Shown here: piece by piece, positions 37,234 through 45,719 of the stretch
Numbering within the stretch: the first letter of the stretch is position 1
Layout of the letters: each line of letters starts with the position of its first letter
Assembly: GCF_918697925.1 (NCBI RefSeq)
Contig: NZ_CAKKMF010000022.1
Coordinates: forward strand, 1-60,859
Source of the DNA: Arthrobacter sp. Bi26
GTDB lineage: Bacteria > Actinomycetota > Actinomycetes > Actinomycetales > Micrococcaceae
DNA length: 60,859 nucleotides
Direction: 5' to 3'
Made by a program: the position numbers and the translations under genes
The notes under the pieces: generated by a model
Databases searched by the model: none
What the model saw: the letters and a program-made list of their open reading frames with translations, nothing else
What the model was told of the DNA's origin: nothing

Positions 37234-37266
37234 GGCCTGCGGCCACATCGATACCGAGGAAGAGGG

Positions 37267-37306
37267 CCCTCGGCCCGGCCCAGGCCGGGCCGAGGGTTCT
37301 CTTTTG
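37267..37306 (+). terminator. rho-independent terminator of valS
   Basis: CCCTCGGCCCGGCC (37267-37280) pairs perfectly with 37283-37296, followed by TTCTCTTTTGTTT on the plus strand. Confidence 0.92.
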
Positions 37307-37334
37307 TTTACCAGGTCTTTGCCGTCCGGGCGCC

Positions 37335-37628
37335 TCAGATTTTGAAGGACATCTCGAAGCGCGTCAGCACCGGCGGAGCGGCCAGGAGCTCTCCCAGCCC
37401 GCTCGCGCCGTCGCCGGCCCGCCAGGTGCGGTAGGCCTCGTCGTGCTCCAGCGACGCCCACTGTTCCACCACGAGAACGTGCGCCGGATCCGTGCTGTCA
37501 ACCAGCACATCGACGCCGAGGCAGCCGTCAAACGCCCGGGTAGCGGAAAGGATGTCGCGGAGCACGGCCGCGGCCGTGGACACGGCTTCGGTTTTGAAGT
37601 TCAGGTCAAAATGGGCGGTGATGGGCAT
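37335..37628 (-). CDS. antibiotic biosynthesis monooxygenase (ABM)-fold protein
   Basis: The 97-residue protein has the small ferredoxin-like ABM pattern: a beta start (ITAHFDLNFK), TRAFDGCLGVDVLVD and VLVVEQWASLEHDEAYRTW. Such dimers include YgiN-type quinol monooxygenases and many proteins of unknown role, so no substrate is proposed. GGAG lies 3 nt before the ATG. It is convergent with valS. Confidence 0.85.
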   Translation of the reverse strand: MPITAHFDLNFKTEAVSTAAAVLRDILSATRAFDGCLGVDVLVDSTDPAHVLVVEQWASLEHDEAYRTWRAGDGASGLGELLAAPPVLTRFEMSFKI

Positions 37629-37782
37629 GGTGCTCCAATGATCGGGGTGGGCTCAGGACACAGGACGCCGCCAGGCGGGATGCTTCACATCACGGCACCC
37701 GGACCGCTGCCTGCCAACAGAGGCAACACCGTTGCCACAGGGCTTGTTCCTTCGGTCCCGATCCGCCGGCCGGCTTCCGCTG

Positions 37783-39696
37783 CTAGACGCCGGATTCCCG
37801 GCTGTGCCGTTCCGCTTCGCTGATCGCCCAGGCCGCGTTGACGAGGCCGATGTGGCTGAACGCCTGCGGGAAGTTGCCCAGCAGCTCGCTGCTGTCCGGG
37901 GCGACCTCTTCGGCCATCAGGCCCAGGTCGGTGGCAAACGCGGCCGCCCGTTCGAAGACAGCCCGGGCGTGTTGGGTGCGTCCGGCCAGGGCCAGGGCGT
38001 GCGCCAGCCAGAAGGTGCACAGCAGGAACGTGCCCTCTTCCCCTGCCATGCCGTCGTCGGCGAGGTAGCGGTACACGAGGCCGCGGGGGTCCGTGAGCCG
38101 CTCCTCGATAGCCTCAATCGTGGCGATCATGCCGGGATCGTCCGCCGGCAGGAATCCCACGATGGCGAGCATCAGGGCAGAAGCATCGAGATCGTCGGAT
38201 CCGTAGGCCTGGGTGTAGGCGTTCGCTGCTTCGCTCCATCCCTCAGTGCGGATGGAGGCCGCGATCGCGTCCCGCGCCTCGGTCCAGTGCGGAACTTTTT
38301 CTGTTGACTGCAGGATGCCGGCGAGGGAGATGGCGCGGTCCACGGCAACCCAGCACATGAGCTTGGAGTGCAGGTAGTGGCGCCGCTCCCCGCGGACTTC
38401 CCAGATGCCGTGATCGGTGGACTTCCAGCGCGCGGCGGCAGTGTCCGCGGCGTCGGCAAGGAACTTCCGTGTCTCCGGTGCCAGTTCCGCGAGGTATTCC
38501 GGCAAGGTGGCGGCGGCGTCGAGAAGTTCGCCGTAAACGTCGAGTTGGCGCTGGTTCCAGGCGCCGTTGCCCACCCGTACCGGGGTGCTGGCGCGCCACC
38601 CCGGCAGGTGGCCGAGCGCGCGTTCGGGGAGTTCACGTTCCCCGCCGATGCCGAACATGATCTGCAGTTCCTCGCCTCCGGCCAGCTGGCTGGCCGCCGC
38701 GGTGGCCAGGAATTGGAAGAACTTCCCGGCCTCGTCCGGGCAGGCCGCCACCCAGAGGGCCTGCAGGGTCATGCTGGCGTCCCGGATCCAGCTGTAGCGG
38801 TAGTCCCAGTTGCGCGTGCCGCCGGCCACCTCCGGCAGCGACGTGGTCGGGGCGGCGACGATCGCGCCGCTCGGGTAGTAGCTCAGCGCCTGCAGGACCC
38901 TTCCGCTGCCGGCCACGAGCTCCTGCCAGGGGCCGCGGTAGTTCTGGTGCATCCCGGACCAGCTGGCCCAGCCCTGCACGGTGTCCTCGAGCCTGCGCCC
39001 AATCTCATCCTGGCTCCAGAACACGGGGGCACCGTGCCCGCCGGGATGGAAGTCTCCGGACCCGGAGTGGAGGACCCGGGATTGGAGGGCAAAGCCTGCA
39101 ACGTCGCCGGCGCGGAGGCTCAGGCGTGCGTGCACTGTGTCGGTGCCGGAGCGGGTGTCGGTGCCGGCGCCGGTGCTGGTGTCGGTGCCCAGCCGGAACG
39201 CCGCCGGGGTCGAGACCGACAGGACCACATCCCCCGCGCGGATGAGGAGACCGCCGTCGGCCGCGGTGAGAAGTGGCCTCGCGAGGCCGTAGTCGGGTCG
39301 GGCGCACAGGACGATGTCGACGTCGACGGAACCCTGCGTGCAGGACACCTGGCGCAGGAGGGTGCCCGGGGAGTCCGCCCCGAGCTCGTGGCCGCGCCGG
39401 CCGTCCCCGAGGGCGAGGGCATCTGTGACGGTCATGCACCCGCCGGCGGTGATGTGGGTGGTTTCCAGGACCAGCGTGGGTCCGAGGTAGCGCCTTGTCG
39501 AGGTGTGGGCGCCGGCGGGCCGGATCGACCAGAATCCCGCGTCCGGGCCGAGGAGCCGGCCGAACACGGAGGGGCTGTCAAAGCGGGGGAAGCAAAGCCA
39601 GTCCACAGAACCCGCCGCGCTGACCAGAGCACCGGAGCGGCAGTCGGACAGGAGTGCGTAGTCCGCGATTGGTTCACCGCTCTGGAAACTGCTCAT
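37783..39696 (-). CDS. glycoside hydrolase family 15 protein (glucoamylase/trehalase type)
   Basis: A cytosolic GH15 enzyme of 637 residues. The N-terminal trehalase-like beta domain (IADYALLSDCRSGALVS, SVDWLCFPRFDSPSVFG) is followed by the alpha/alpha barrel with WDYRYSWIRDASMTLQALW, the general-acid region GIWEVRGE and the base region GEEGTFLLC. Mycobacterial homologues with this N-terminus hydrolyse trehalose, so trehalase is the likeliest activity. A Gly/Thr/Asp repeat (GTDT, three times near residues 175-195) makes a small low-complexity insert. I chose the ATG giving MSSFQSGE over a GTG three codons earlier. Confidence 0.9.
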   Translation of the reverse strand: MSSFQSGEPIADYALLSDCRSGALVSAAGSVDWLCFPRFDSPSVFGRLLGPDAGFWSIRPAGAHTSTRRYLGPTLVLETTHITAGGCMTVTDALALGDGRRGHELGADSPGTLLRQVSCTQGSVDVDIVLCARPDYGLARPLLTAADGGLLIRAGDVVLSVSTPAAFRLGTDTSTGAGTDTRSGTDTVHARLSLRAGDVAGFALQSRVLHSGSGDFHPGGHGAPVFWSQDEIGRRLEDTVQGWASWSGMHQNYRGPWQELVAGSGRVLQALSYYPSGAIVAAPTTSLPEVAGGTRNWDYRYSWIRDASMTLQALWVAACPDEAGKFFQFLATAAASQLAGGEELQIMFGIGGERELPERALGHLPGWRASTPVRVGNGAWNQRQLDVYGELLDAAATLPEYLAELAPETRKFLADAADTAAARWKSTDHGIWEVRGERRHYLHSKLMCWVAVDRAISLAGILQSTEKVPHWTEARDAIAASIRTEGWSEAANAYTQAYGSDDLDASALMLAIVGFLPADDPGMIATIEAIEERLTDPRGLVYRYLADDGMAGEEGTFLLCTFWLAHALALAGRTQHARAVFERAAAFATDLGLMAEEVAPDSSELLGNFPQAFSHIGLVNAAWAISEAERHSRESGV

Positions 39697-39967
39697 GGGG
39701 CACACTCTGGCCAGTTTTTGGGCAAAGGGGAAGCCCCATCAGCGTTTAGCCGTTGGTGGGGCTTCGACTTTTCGATTGTCACGTGACGTCTTAGACAATC
39801 TGGCGGGATCCTTAGACTTTCAGGTCTTCCTACCTCGTCACTGGTAGCCATCATCTGACTTTGCCGAAGGCTGCGTCGGATGAGTGTCACTGAATCTTTG
39901 GTTCCTGCGTCCCTCTTCTTTCGAAGTGGGTAAGTTCTATTGTTGTCCCCCCGTCTGGCATACACAA
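39697..39967. other. intergenic region upstream of GH15, A/T-richer, with inverted repeats
   Basis: No convincing gene. It holds a 9-bp stem GAAGCCCCA/TGGGGCTTC (39730-39764), the palindrome GTCACGTGAC (39778-39787) inside a wider inverted repeat GATTGTC...GACAATC (39774-39800), and about 150 bp of unremarkable text. A 90-codon minus-strand frame crosses it but lacks coding character. It probably contains the GH15 promoter; a small RNA cannot be excluded. Confidence 0.4.
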
Positions 39968-40009
39968 GAGCCCCGGCAGAACTACATCGGAGTAGTTCTG
40001 CCGGGGCTC
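39968..40009 (-). terminator. terminator of the mycothiol nitroreductase gene
   Basis: An 18-bp perfect stem (39968-39985 with 39992-40009) with the 6-nt loop ATCGGA, followed by TTGTGTA on the minus strand. Confidence 0.88.
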
Positions 40010-40050
40010 CTGGCAGGCCGGGCAGAGTACCCGGCGCGGTGTCTTCAGGC

Positions 40051-40668
40051 CTAGTTGAAGACCGGGCTTTCGGTCCGGCTGCGCTTGATTTCGAAGAAGT
40101 AGGGGAAGGAAGCCAGGGTCACGGTGGCGTCCCAGATCCGTCCGGCTTCCTCGCCGCGCGGGATGCGGGTCAGGACCGGGCCGAAGAAGGCCGTGCCGTT
40201 GAAGGCGACGACGGGCGTGCCCACGTCCTGTCCGACCAGGGAGATGCCTGCCTCATGGCTGGTGCGGAGCTGCGCATCGAATTCGTCGCTCTGGCCGGCG
40301 GCCGCAAGCTCGGCCGGCAGTCCCGCCTCGGCCAGCGACTTGGCGATGACCTCGTCGATATCCTTGTTGCCCTCGTTGTGGATCTTGGTGCCCATGGAGT
40401 CGTAGAGCGGCTTGATGTACTGCGCACCATGCTGTTCAGCGGCGGCAGTGATGACGCGGACGGGAGCCCACGCCTTCTTCATGAACTCCCGGTACTGCTC
40501 GGGCAGCTCCTCGCGGCCCTCATTGAGCACGGCGAGGCTCATCACATGCCACTCGGTCTTGATGTCACGGACTTCTTCCACCTCGCCGATCCAGCGGGAG
40601 GTAACCCAGGCGAACGGGCACATCGGGTCGAACCAGAAGTCGGCTTTGTTGGTCATGGTTTCAGGCAC
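40051..40668 (-). CDS. DsbA-fold mycothiol-dependent nitroreductase Rv2466c-like, monothiol variant
   Basis: The 205-residue protein follows Mycobacterium tuberculosis Rv2466c over its whole length as I recall it: ADFWFDPMCPF, TSRWIGEVEEVRDI, WHVMSLAVLNE, LPEQYREF, NEGNKDIDEVI, VGQDVGTPVV, FFGPVLTRIPRGEEAG and a final EIKRSRTESPVFN. Rv2466c has a CPWC active site. Here it reads CPFA, so the resolving cysteine is absent. The GTG at 40668 has AAGGAG 7 nt upstream; an ATG four codons in is the alternative. A thiol-linked reductase or detoxification role with mycothiol is inferred. Confidence 0.9.
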   Translation of the reverse strand: MPETMTNKADFWFDPMCPFAWVTSRWIGEVEEVRDIKTEWHVMSLAVLNEGREELPEQYREFMKKAWAPVRVITAAAEQHGAQYIKPLYDSMGTKIHNEGNKDIDEVIAKSLAEAGLPAELAAAGQSDEFDAQLRTSHEAGISLVGQDVGTPVVAFNGTAFFGPVLTRIPRGEEAGRIWDATVTLASFPYFFEIKRSRTESPVFN

Positions 40669-40783
40669 AGGTGTTCTCCTTAAGGAAGTCTGGGGGATAC
40701 GCTGAGGCAGATCACCTACACGGCGCGCCAAGGATCACAGCGACCGTTACGGGTTGTTTATTCCCGTGCTGGCCTGGTCCGGA

Positions 40784-42064
40784 TCAGGCGGACTTGCGGC
40801 GCTTGACGTCGTGGGCGATCATCGTGGGCGCTGCCTTCTTGGTCACGACCTCTTCCGTGATTACGACGCTCGCGACGTCGTCACGGCTGGGGAGGTCGAA
40901 CATGACCGGGAGCAGCACTTCCTCCATGATGGCGCGGAGCCCCCGGGCTCCGGTGCCGCGCTCCAGCGCCTGGTCGGCAATGGTGTTCAGGGCCTCGTCC
41001 TCGAAGATGAGCTCGACGCCGTCGAGCTGGAACATCTTCTGGTACTGCTTGACGAGGGCATTCTTCGGCGTGGACAGGATCTGGATGAGCGCGGCGCGGT
41101 CCAGGTTCGAGACGGTCGTGATGACGGGCAGCCGGCCGATGAATTCCGGGATCAGCCCGAACTTGAGCAGGTCTTCCGGCATGACCTCGCCGTAAGAATC
41201 CGTGGTGTTCTTGACCTCGTTGAGCGGGGCGCCGAAGCCGATGCCCTTGCGTCCGGAACGCGAACCGATGATGTCCTCGAGCCCCGCGAAAGCTCCGGCC
41301 ACGATGAACAGCACGTTGGTGGTGTCAATCTGGATGAATTCCTGGTGCGGGTGTTTGCGTCCGCCCTGCGGCGGGACCGAGGCCACGGTACCTTCGAGAA
41401 TTTTCAGGAGCGCCTGCTGCACGCCCTCACCCGAGACATCCCGGGTGATGGACGGGTTTTCGCTCTTGCGTGAGATCTTGTCGATCTCATCGATGTAGAT
41501 AATGCCCTGCTCGGCCTTCTTGACGTCATAGTCGGCGGCCTGGATGAGCTTGAGGAGGATGTTCTCAACATCCTCACCGACGTAACCGGCCTCCGTCAGG
41601 GCCGTGGCGTCGGCCACGGCGAACGGGACGTTGAGGCGGCGGGCCAGGGTTTGGGCCAGGTAGGTCTTGCCGCAGCCGGTGGGGCCGATCAGCAGGATGT
41701 TGGACTTGGCGATCTCGACGTCGTCGTGGTGCACGCCGTCGGCGAGGCTGCCGCTCTTCGGCGCGTGGCCGGCCTGGATCCGCTTGTAGTGGTTGTACAC
41801 CGCGACGGCAAGCGACCGCTTGGCGGGTTCCTGGCCAATCACATATTCCTGCAGGAAATCAAAGATCTCGCGGGGCTTGGGCAGCTCGAAACTGCCCAGG
41901 TCAGCTACTTCCGCGAGTTCTTCTTCGATGATCTCGTTGCAGAGTTCGATGCACTCGTCGCAGATGTAGACGCCGGGCCCGGCAATGAGCTTGCGGACCT
42001 GCTTCTGGCTCTTTCCGCAGAAAGAACACTTCAGCAGATCAGTGCTCTCGCCAATCCGAGCCAT
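40784..42064 (-). CDS. clpX: ATP-dependent Clp protease ATP-binding subunit ClpX
   Basis: ClpX unfolds tagged proteins and feeds them to ClpP1P2. The 426-residue protein has the N-terminal zinc finger (C13, C16, C35, C38), AAA+ Walker A GPTGCGKT, the pore loop GYVGEDVE, Walker [11 protein letters not shown] and the IGF loop that docks on ClpP, seen as KGIGFGAP. It follows clpP2 by 133 bp, so it may have its own promoter as well as read-through. Confidence 0.98.
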   Translation of the reverse strand: MARIGESTDLLKCSFCGKSQKQVRKLIAGPGVYICDECIELCNEIIEEELAEVADLGSFELPKPREIFDFLQEYVIGQEPAKRSLAVAVYNHYKRIQAGHAPKSGSLADGVHHDDVEIAKSNILLIGPTGCGKTYLAQTLARRLNVPFAVADATALTEAGYVGEDVENILLKLIQAADYDVKKAEQGIIYIDEIDKISRKSENPSITRDVSGEGVQQALLKILEGTVASVPPQGGRKHPHQEFIQIDTTNVLFIVAGAFAGLEDIIGSRSGRKGIGFGAPLNEVKNTTDSYGEVMPEDLLKFGLIPEFIGRLPVITTVSNLDRAALIQILSTPKNALVKQYQKMFQLDGVELIFEDEALNTIADQALERGTGARGLRAIMEEVLLPVMFDLPSRDDVASVVITEEVVTKKAAPTMIAHDVKRRKSA

Positions 42065-42197
42065 GTGTGAACCCCTTTAGTAGCTTGCTGCTGCCTGTGA
42101 CATGTTCCACTCTAGGTCACTTTGGGCCTGTTGGGTGGAAAGCGGACGCCGGTGCGGCCAAGTAAAAGTGCCGCACCGGCGCGTCGCGAATTGCTGA

Positions 42198-42857
42198 TTA
42201 GCGCGCGATTGCCTGGGGCTTGATCTTGCGGGAATCGAGGACCTGGTCAATGAGGCCGTACTGCATGGCCTCGGCGGCCGTGAGGATCTTGTCCCGCTCG
42301 ATGTCGTTGTTGACCTGTTCCGGCGTTCGGCCGGAGTGCTTGGCCAGCGTGTCCTCAAGCCAGGACCGCATGCGCATGACCTCGGCGGCCTGGATCTCCA
42401 GGTCCGAGGCCTGCCCGCCCTGTCCGCCGGACAGTGAGGGCTGGTGGATCAGCACGCGGGCGTTCGGCAGCGCGAGGCGCTTGCCCGGCGTGCCGGCCGC
42501 GAGCAGCACGGCGGCGGCGCTGGCCGCCTGGCCGAGGCAGACGGTCTGGATCTCGGGCCGGATGTACGTCATGGTGTCGTAGATCGCGGTCATGGCGGTG
42601 AAGGAGCCGCCCGGGGAGTTGATGTAGAGCGTGATGTCGCGGTCCGGGTCCGTGGACTCGAGCACCAGCAGCTGGGCCATCACGTCGTCGGCCGAGGCGT
42701 CGTCGACCTGGACGCCGAGGAAGATGATGCGGTCCTCGAACAGCTTGGTGTACGGGTCCTGGCGCTTGAAGCCGTAGGGGGTGCGCTCTTCGAACTGGGG
42801 CAGCACGTAGCGGCTGCTCGGCAGGTTGCCGGCAGTCGAACCGAAGTTGTAGTTCAT
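42198..42857 (-). CDS. clpP2: ATP-dependent Clp protease proteolytic subunit ClpP2
   Basis: ClpP2 forms one heptamer of the mixed ClpP1P2 barrel of actinobacteria. The 219-residue protein has Ser113 in GQAASAAA, His138 in LIHQP and Asp189 in [25 protein letters not shown] is typical of the P2 paralogue. I chose the ATG at 42857, 8 nt after AGGAG; ATGs five and seven codons earlier fit the ribosome site poorly. It follows clpP1 by 38 bp. Confidence 0.96.
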   Translation of the reverse strand: MNYNFGSTAGNLPSSRYVLPQFEERTPYGFKRQDPYTKLFEDRIIFLGVQVDDASADDVMAQLLVLESTDPDRDITLYINSPGGSFTAMTAIYDTMTYIRPEIQTVCLGQAASAAAVLLAAGTPGKRLALPNARVLIHQPSLSGGQGGQASDLEIQAAEVMRMRSWLEDTLAKHSGRTPEQVNNDIERDKILTAAEAMQYGLIDQVLDSRKIKPQAIAR

Positions 42858-42895
42858 GTTCATTGCTCCTGAATTCATTGCTGTCTACCTGCCGG

Positions 42896-43561
42896 TCAGT
42901 TCTCGGTGGCTGTCGCAGCGCCGCCGGCGTTGCCGGAGCCATTGGCGTTGGTTCCGCCGCCGCCGGCCACGGATCCGGCGTGCGCCGCGATCTTGTCGAA
43001 GAAGCCGTATTCGAGGGCTTCCGGGGCCGTGAACCACTTGTCGCGGTCGTTGTCCTTGAGGATGGTGTCCACGCTCTGGCCGGTCTGGTCAGCGGTCAGC
43101 TCGGCCATGACCTTCTTCATGTGCAGGATCAGCTCGGCCTGGATCTTGATGTCCGACGCCGTGCCGCCGATGCCGCCGGAGGGCTGGTGCATGAGGATGC
43201 GGGCGTTGGGGGTGGCGTAGCGTTTGCCCTTGGTGCCGGAGGAGAGCAGGAACTGGCCCATGGACGCGGCGAGGCCGGTGGCAACCGTGACAACATCGTT
43301 CGGGATGAACTGCATGGTGTCGTAGATGGCCATGCCGGCGGTGACGGAGCCGCCGGGTGAGTTGATGTAAAGGTAGATGTCCCTTTCAGGATTTTCCGCC
43401 GAGAGCAGCAGCAGCTGGGAGCAGATCGCGTTGGCGTTATCGTCGCGGACCTCGGAGCCGAGCCAGATGATGCGCTCTTTCAGCAGGCGGTTGTAAATGT
43501 AGTTATCCTGGGCTGCCGGATCGACCGTGGCCATCCGGGGTGCCCCTGCTTGCTGTGACAT
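42896..43561 (-). CDS. clpP1: ATP-dependent Clp protease proteolytic subunit ClpP1
   Basis: This is the partner of ClpP2. The 221-residue protein has Ser100 in GLAASMGQ, His125 in LMHQPSGG and Asp174 in DRDKWF. A Gly/Asn-rich tail of about 25 residues ends it. In mycobacteria the two subunits are interdependent and essential. A candidate ClgR operator lies about 110 bp upstream. Confidence 0.97.
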   Translation of the reverse strand: MSQQAGAPRMATVDPAAQDNYIYNRLLKERIIWLGSEVRDDNANAICSQLLLLSAENPERDIYLYINSPGGSVTAGMAIYDTMQFIPNDVVTVATGLAASMGQFLLSSGTKGKRYATPNARILMHQPSGGIGGTASDIKIQAELILHMKKVMAELTADQTGQSVDTILKDNDRDKWFTAPEALEYGFFDKIAAHAGSVAGGGGTNANGSGNAGGAATATEN

Positions 43562-43669
43562 ATGTACTTACCTCTCGCTGGCGACGGTGACGCCATTGGA
43601 CGACATCACTGAACTTTCCTACAGCGACACTAACCGTTTTCACGCCCGCTTTGTTCGCTGGCGCCGGGC

Positions 43670-43687
43670 TGTTCGCTGACGGCGCAC
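43670..43687 (-). promoter_or_regulatory. clgR box: candidate ClgR operator upstream of clpP1P2
   Basis: TGTTCGCTGACGGCGCAC fits the ClgR site WNNWCGCYNANRGCGWWS known from Corynebacterium, as I recall it, at all but one fixed position. The location, 110-130 bp before clpP1, suits an activator of clp genes. Confidence 0.55.
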
Positions 43688-43790
43688 GATTGCCGGGACC
43701 GCGCAAGCCGGGTCCCGGAGGCACGGCCTTCGCGGCGCTTAACTGGCTGCGTCAACAGGACACGGCCGGCAGGCGGGGGGCTTAAAACGA

Positions 43791-43821
43791 ACGGCCCCCG
43801 GATCGGTGATCCGGGGGCCGT
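43791..43821 (-). terminator. terminator of tig
   Basis: ACGGCCCCCGGATC pairs perfectly with its complement over 14 bp with a 3-nt central loop, followed by TCGTTTTAAG on the minus strand. It isolates tig from clpP1P2. Confidence 0.9.
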
Positions 43822-43832
43822 CAGCGGCAATG

Positions 43833-45224
43833 CTAGAACTTCACTGCTGCGGGGTCATCGCTCGGCGTGGCCTCGGTGGCTGCATCCTCTGCGGTTGCTT
43901 CCTCAACGGGCTCGGCGGCCGGGGCTGCCTCGTCGCCGGGGCGGACGAAATCGCTCAGGTCAACCTTGTTGCCCTCGGAGTCGGTAACCTCGGCCTGGCC
44001 CAATACGACGGCCAGTGCCTTGCGGCGGCGGACCTCGGAAACCATCATGGGAACCTGGCCGCTCTGATCGATGATCTGGGCGAACTGGTTCGGGTCCATG
44101 CCGTACTGGCTGGCGGTGGTGACGATGTAGTCGATCAGCTCGTTCTGGCTGACGTTGACTTCTTCCTTTTCGGCGATTGCGTCAAGGATGATCTCGTTCT
44201 GGAAGGCGCGCTCGGTGTTGGCCTTGACTTCGGCGCGGTGCTCCTCGGTGTCGTGCTCGCCTTCACCGTGGGCGTTTTCGGCGTTGAAGTGCTGCTCAAG
44301 CTGCTCTTCGACGATCGATGCCGGGACGGGAACCTCAACGAGCTCAACGAGCTTGTCCAGGACCTTGTCGCGGGCCTCGACGCCCTGGTCCACAACCTTG
44401 GACTCGGCGGCCTGCTTGGCGAGGTCCTCACGGAGTTCGGCCAGGGTGTCGAATTCGCTGGCGAGCTGGGCGAAGTCGTCGTCGGCGACGGGGAGTTCGC
44501 GCTCCTTGACGGCCTTGACGGTGACCTTGACCTGGGCGGACTCGCCGGCGTGCTCGCCGCCAACCAGCGTGGTGTCGAAGATGGCGTCCTCGTCGGCGCT
44601 GAGGCCGGTGACGGCCTCGTCGAGGCCTTCGAGCATGGTGCCGGCGCCAACCTGGTAGGACAGGCCGGAGGCGGAGTCAACGTCTGCGCCGTCGATCGAG
44701 GCTGCGATGTCGATCGTCAGGAAGTCGCCATCGGCGGCCGGACGGTCTACGGACTTCAGCGTGCCGAAGCGGCCGCGGAGCTCGTCCAGGGCCTTGTCGA
44801 CGTCGGCGTCCGAAGACTCGGCGGCAGCGACCTCAACCTTGATGCCGGCGTAGTCAGGCAGCTCGATCTCGGGGCGGATGTCAACCTCGGCGTGGAACTT
44901 GAGCTCACCGTCGGTGGCGGACGGGTCCGGAACCTCGGTGATCTCGACCTCGGGACGGCTCAGGGGGCGGATGCCGGTTTCCTGCACGGCGGCCTGGTAC
45001 CAGCCGTTGAGGCCTTCGTTGATGGCCGTCTCCAGGACGTAGCCGCGGCCAACGCGCTGGTCAATGAGCTTGGAGGGGACCTTGCCCTTGCGGAAACCGG
45101 GGACCTGGATCTGCGAAGCAACAGTCTTGTATGCCTCTGCGATGCTGGGCTTCAATTCCTCAAAGGGGACCTCAACATTGAGCTTGACCCGCGTGGGGGT
45201 GAGGTTCTCGACAGCGCTCTTCAC
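43833..45224 (-). CDS. tig: trigger factor
   Basis: A ribosome-bound chaperone and prolyl isomerase. The 463-residue protein has the ribosome-binding domain with the signature GFRKGKVP near residue 43, an FKBP-type PPIase domain at about residues 155-240 ([25 protein letters not shown]) and the helical C-terminal arms. An acidic, Ala/Glu-rich tail is usual in actinobacteria. The gene precedes clpP1P2-clpX as in most bacteria. Confidence 0.97.
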   Translation of the reverse strand: MKSAVENLTPTRVKLNVEVPFEELKPSIAEAYKTVASQIQVPGFRKGKVPSKLIDQRVGRGYVLETAINEGLNGWYQAAVQETGIRPLSRPEVEITEVPDPSATDGELKFHAEVDIRPEIELPDYAGIKVEVAAAESSDADVDKALDELRGRFGTLKSVDRPAADGDFLTIDIAASIDGADVDSASGLSYQVGAGTMLEGLDEAVTGLSADEDAIFDTTLVGGEHAGESAQVKVTVKAVKERELPVADDDFAQLASEFDTLAELREDLAKQAAESKVVDQGVEARDKVLDKLVELVEVPVPASIVEEQLEQHFNAENAHGEGEHDTEEHRAEVKANTERAFQNEIILDAIAEKEEVNVSQNELIDYIVTTASQYGMDPNQFAQIIDQSGQVPMMVSEVRRRKALAVVLGQAEVTDSEGNKVDLSDFVRPGDEAAPAAEPVEEATAEDAATEATPSDDPAAVKF

Positions 45225-45292
45225 AGTCTAAGTACTCCTGGTTTGGGGGGTATGGGGTTCTGCATTGCCACGTGCTGGCAGTGCTTGCAGAG

Positions 45293-45367
45293 TCGGGGTG
45301 ACAGGATTTGAACCTGCGACTTCCTGCTCCCAAAGCAGGCGCTCTAGCCAAGCTGAGCTACACCCCG
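45293..45367 (-). tRNA. tRNA-Pro(TGG)
   Basis: The acceptor CGGGGTG pairs with CACCCCG, the anticodon arm CCTGC-TTTGGGA-GCAGG gives anticodon TGG, and the T loop is GGTTCAAATCC. C1:G72 and discriminator A are proline identity marks. CCA is not encoded. Confidence 0.96.
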
Positions 45368-45498
45368 TAAGTGCACAGAACAGTCTACGGTCATCCACTG
45401 CCGATTTGCACATTTGACACCGGGGCCCTGAATTGGGTTTAGTTGTATCCGGCTTGCACAGCCGACCGGAAGTTATGCTGGAGTTCCAGCAGGTTCCC

Positions 45499-45569
45499 GG
45501 GGACGTAGCTTAATGGTAAAGCCTCAGTCTTCCAAACTGATTACGCGGGTTCGATTCCCGTCGTCCCCT
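45499..45569 (+). tRNA. tRNA-Gly(TCC)
   Basis: The acceptor GGGGACG pairs with CGTCCCC, the anticodon arm TCAGT-CTTCCAA-ACTGA gives anticodon TCC, and the T loop is GGTTCGATTCC. Discriminator T is typical of glycine. CCA is not encoded. Confidence 0.96.
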
Positions 45570-45582
45570 CGGAAAAATGACG

Positions 45583-45613
45583 AAAAAAGCCCCTCTGCGA
45601 GAGGGGCTTTTTT
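45583..45613. terminator. bidirectional terminator after tRNA-Gly
   Basis: AAAAAAGCCCCTC pairs with GAGGGGCTTTTTT around the loop TGCGA. On the plus strand it ends the tRNA transcript; on the minus strand it could end the glycosylase transcript. Confidence 0.93.
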
Positions 45614-45620
45614 CTTGCCC

Positions 45621-45719
45621 TCATGCATCTTTCATGCCCGATTCATGCCTCTGTCATGCATCTTTCATGCCCGATTCATGCCTCTGTCATGCGTCTTTCA
45701 TGCCTGCTTCATGCCTGCT
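45621..45719. repeat. 33-bp tandem repeat (minisatellite), three copies
   Basis: Two identical 33-bp units (45621-45653 and 45654-45686) and a diverged third contain TCATGC three times each, about 11 bp apart. The stop codon of the Fpg/Nei gene lies in the third copy. A 33-bp unit keeps reading frame, and the plus strand is open across all copies. Confidence 0.92.

Noticed and set aside
39693..39965. 90-codon minus-strand frame upstream of GH15
   Set aside because: No ribosome site, no third-position G/C bias, and it crosses the inverted repeats.
45621..45719. CRISPR-like array
   Set aside because: The units are contiguous tandem copies without unique spacers.
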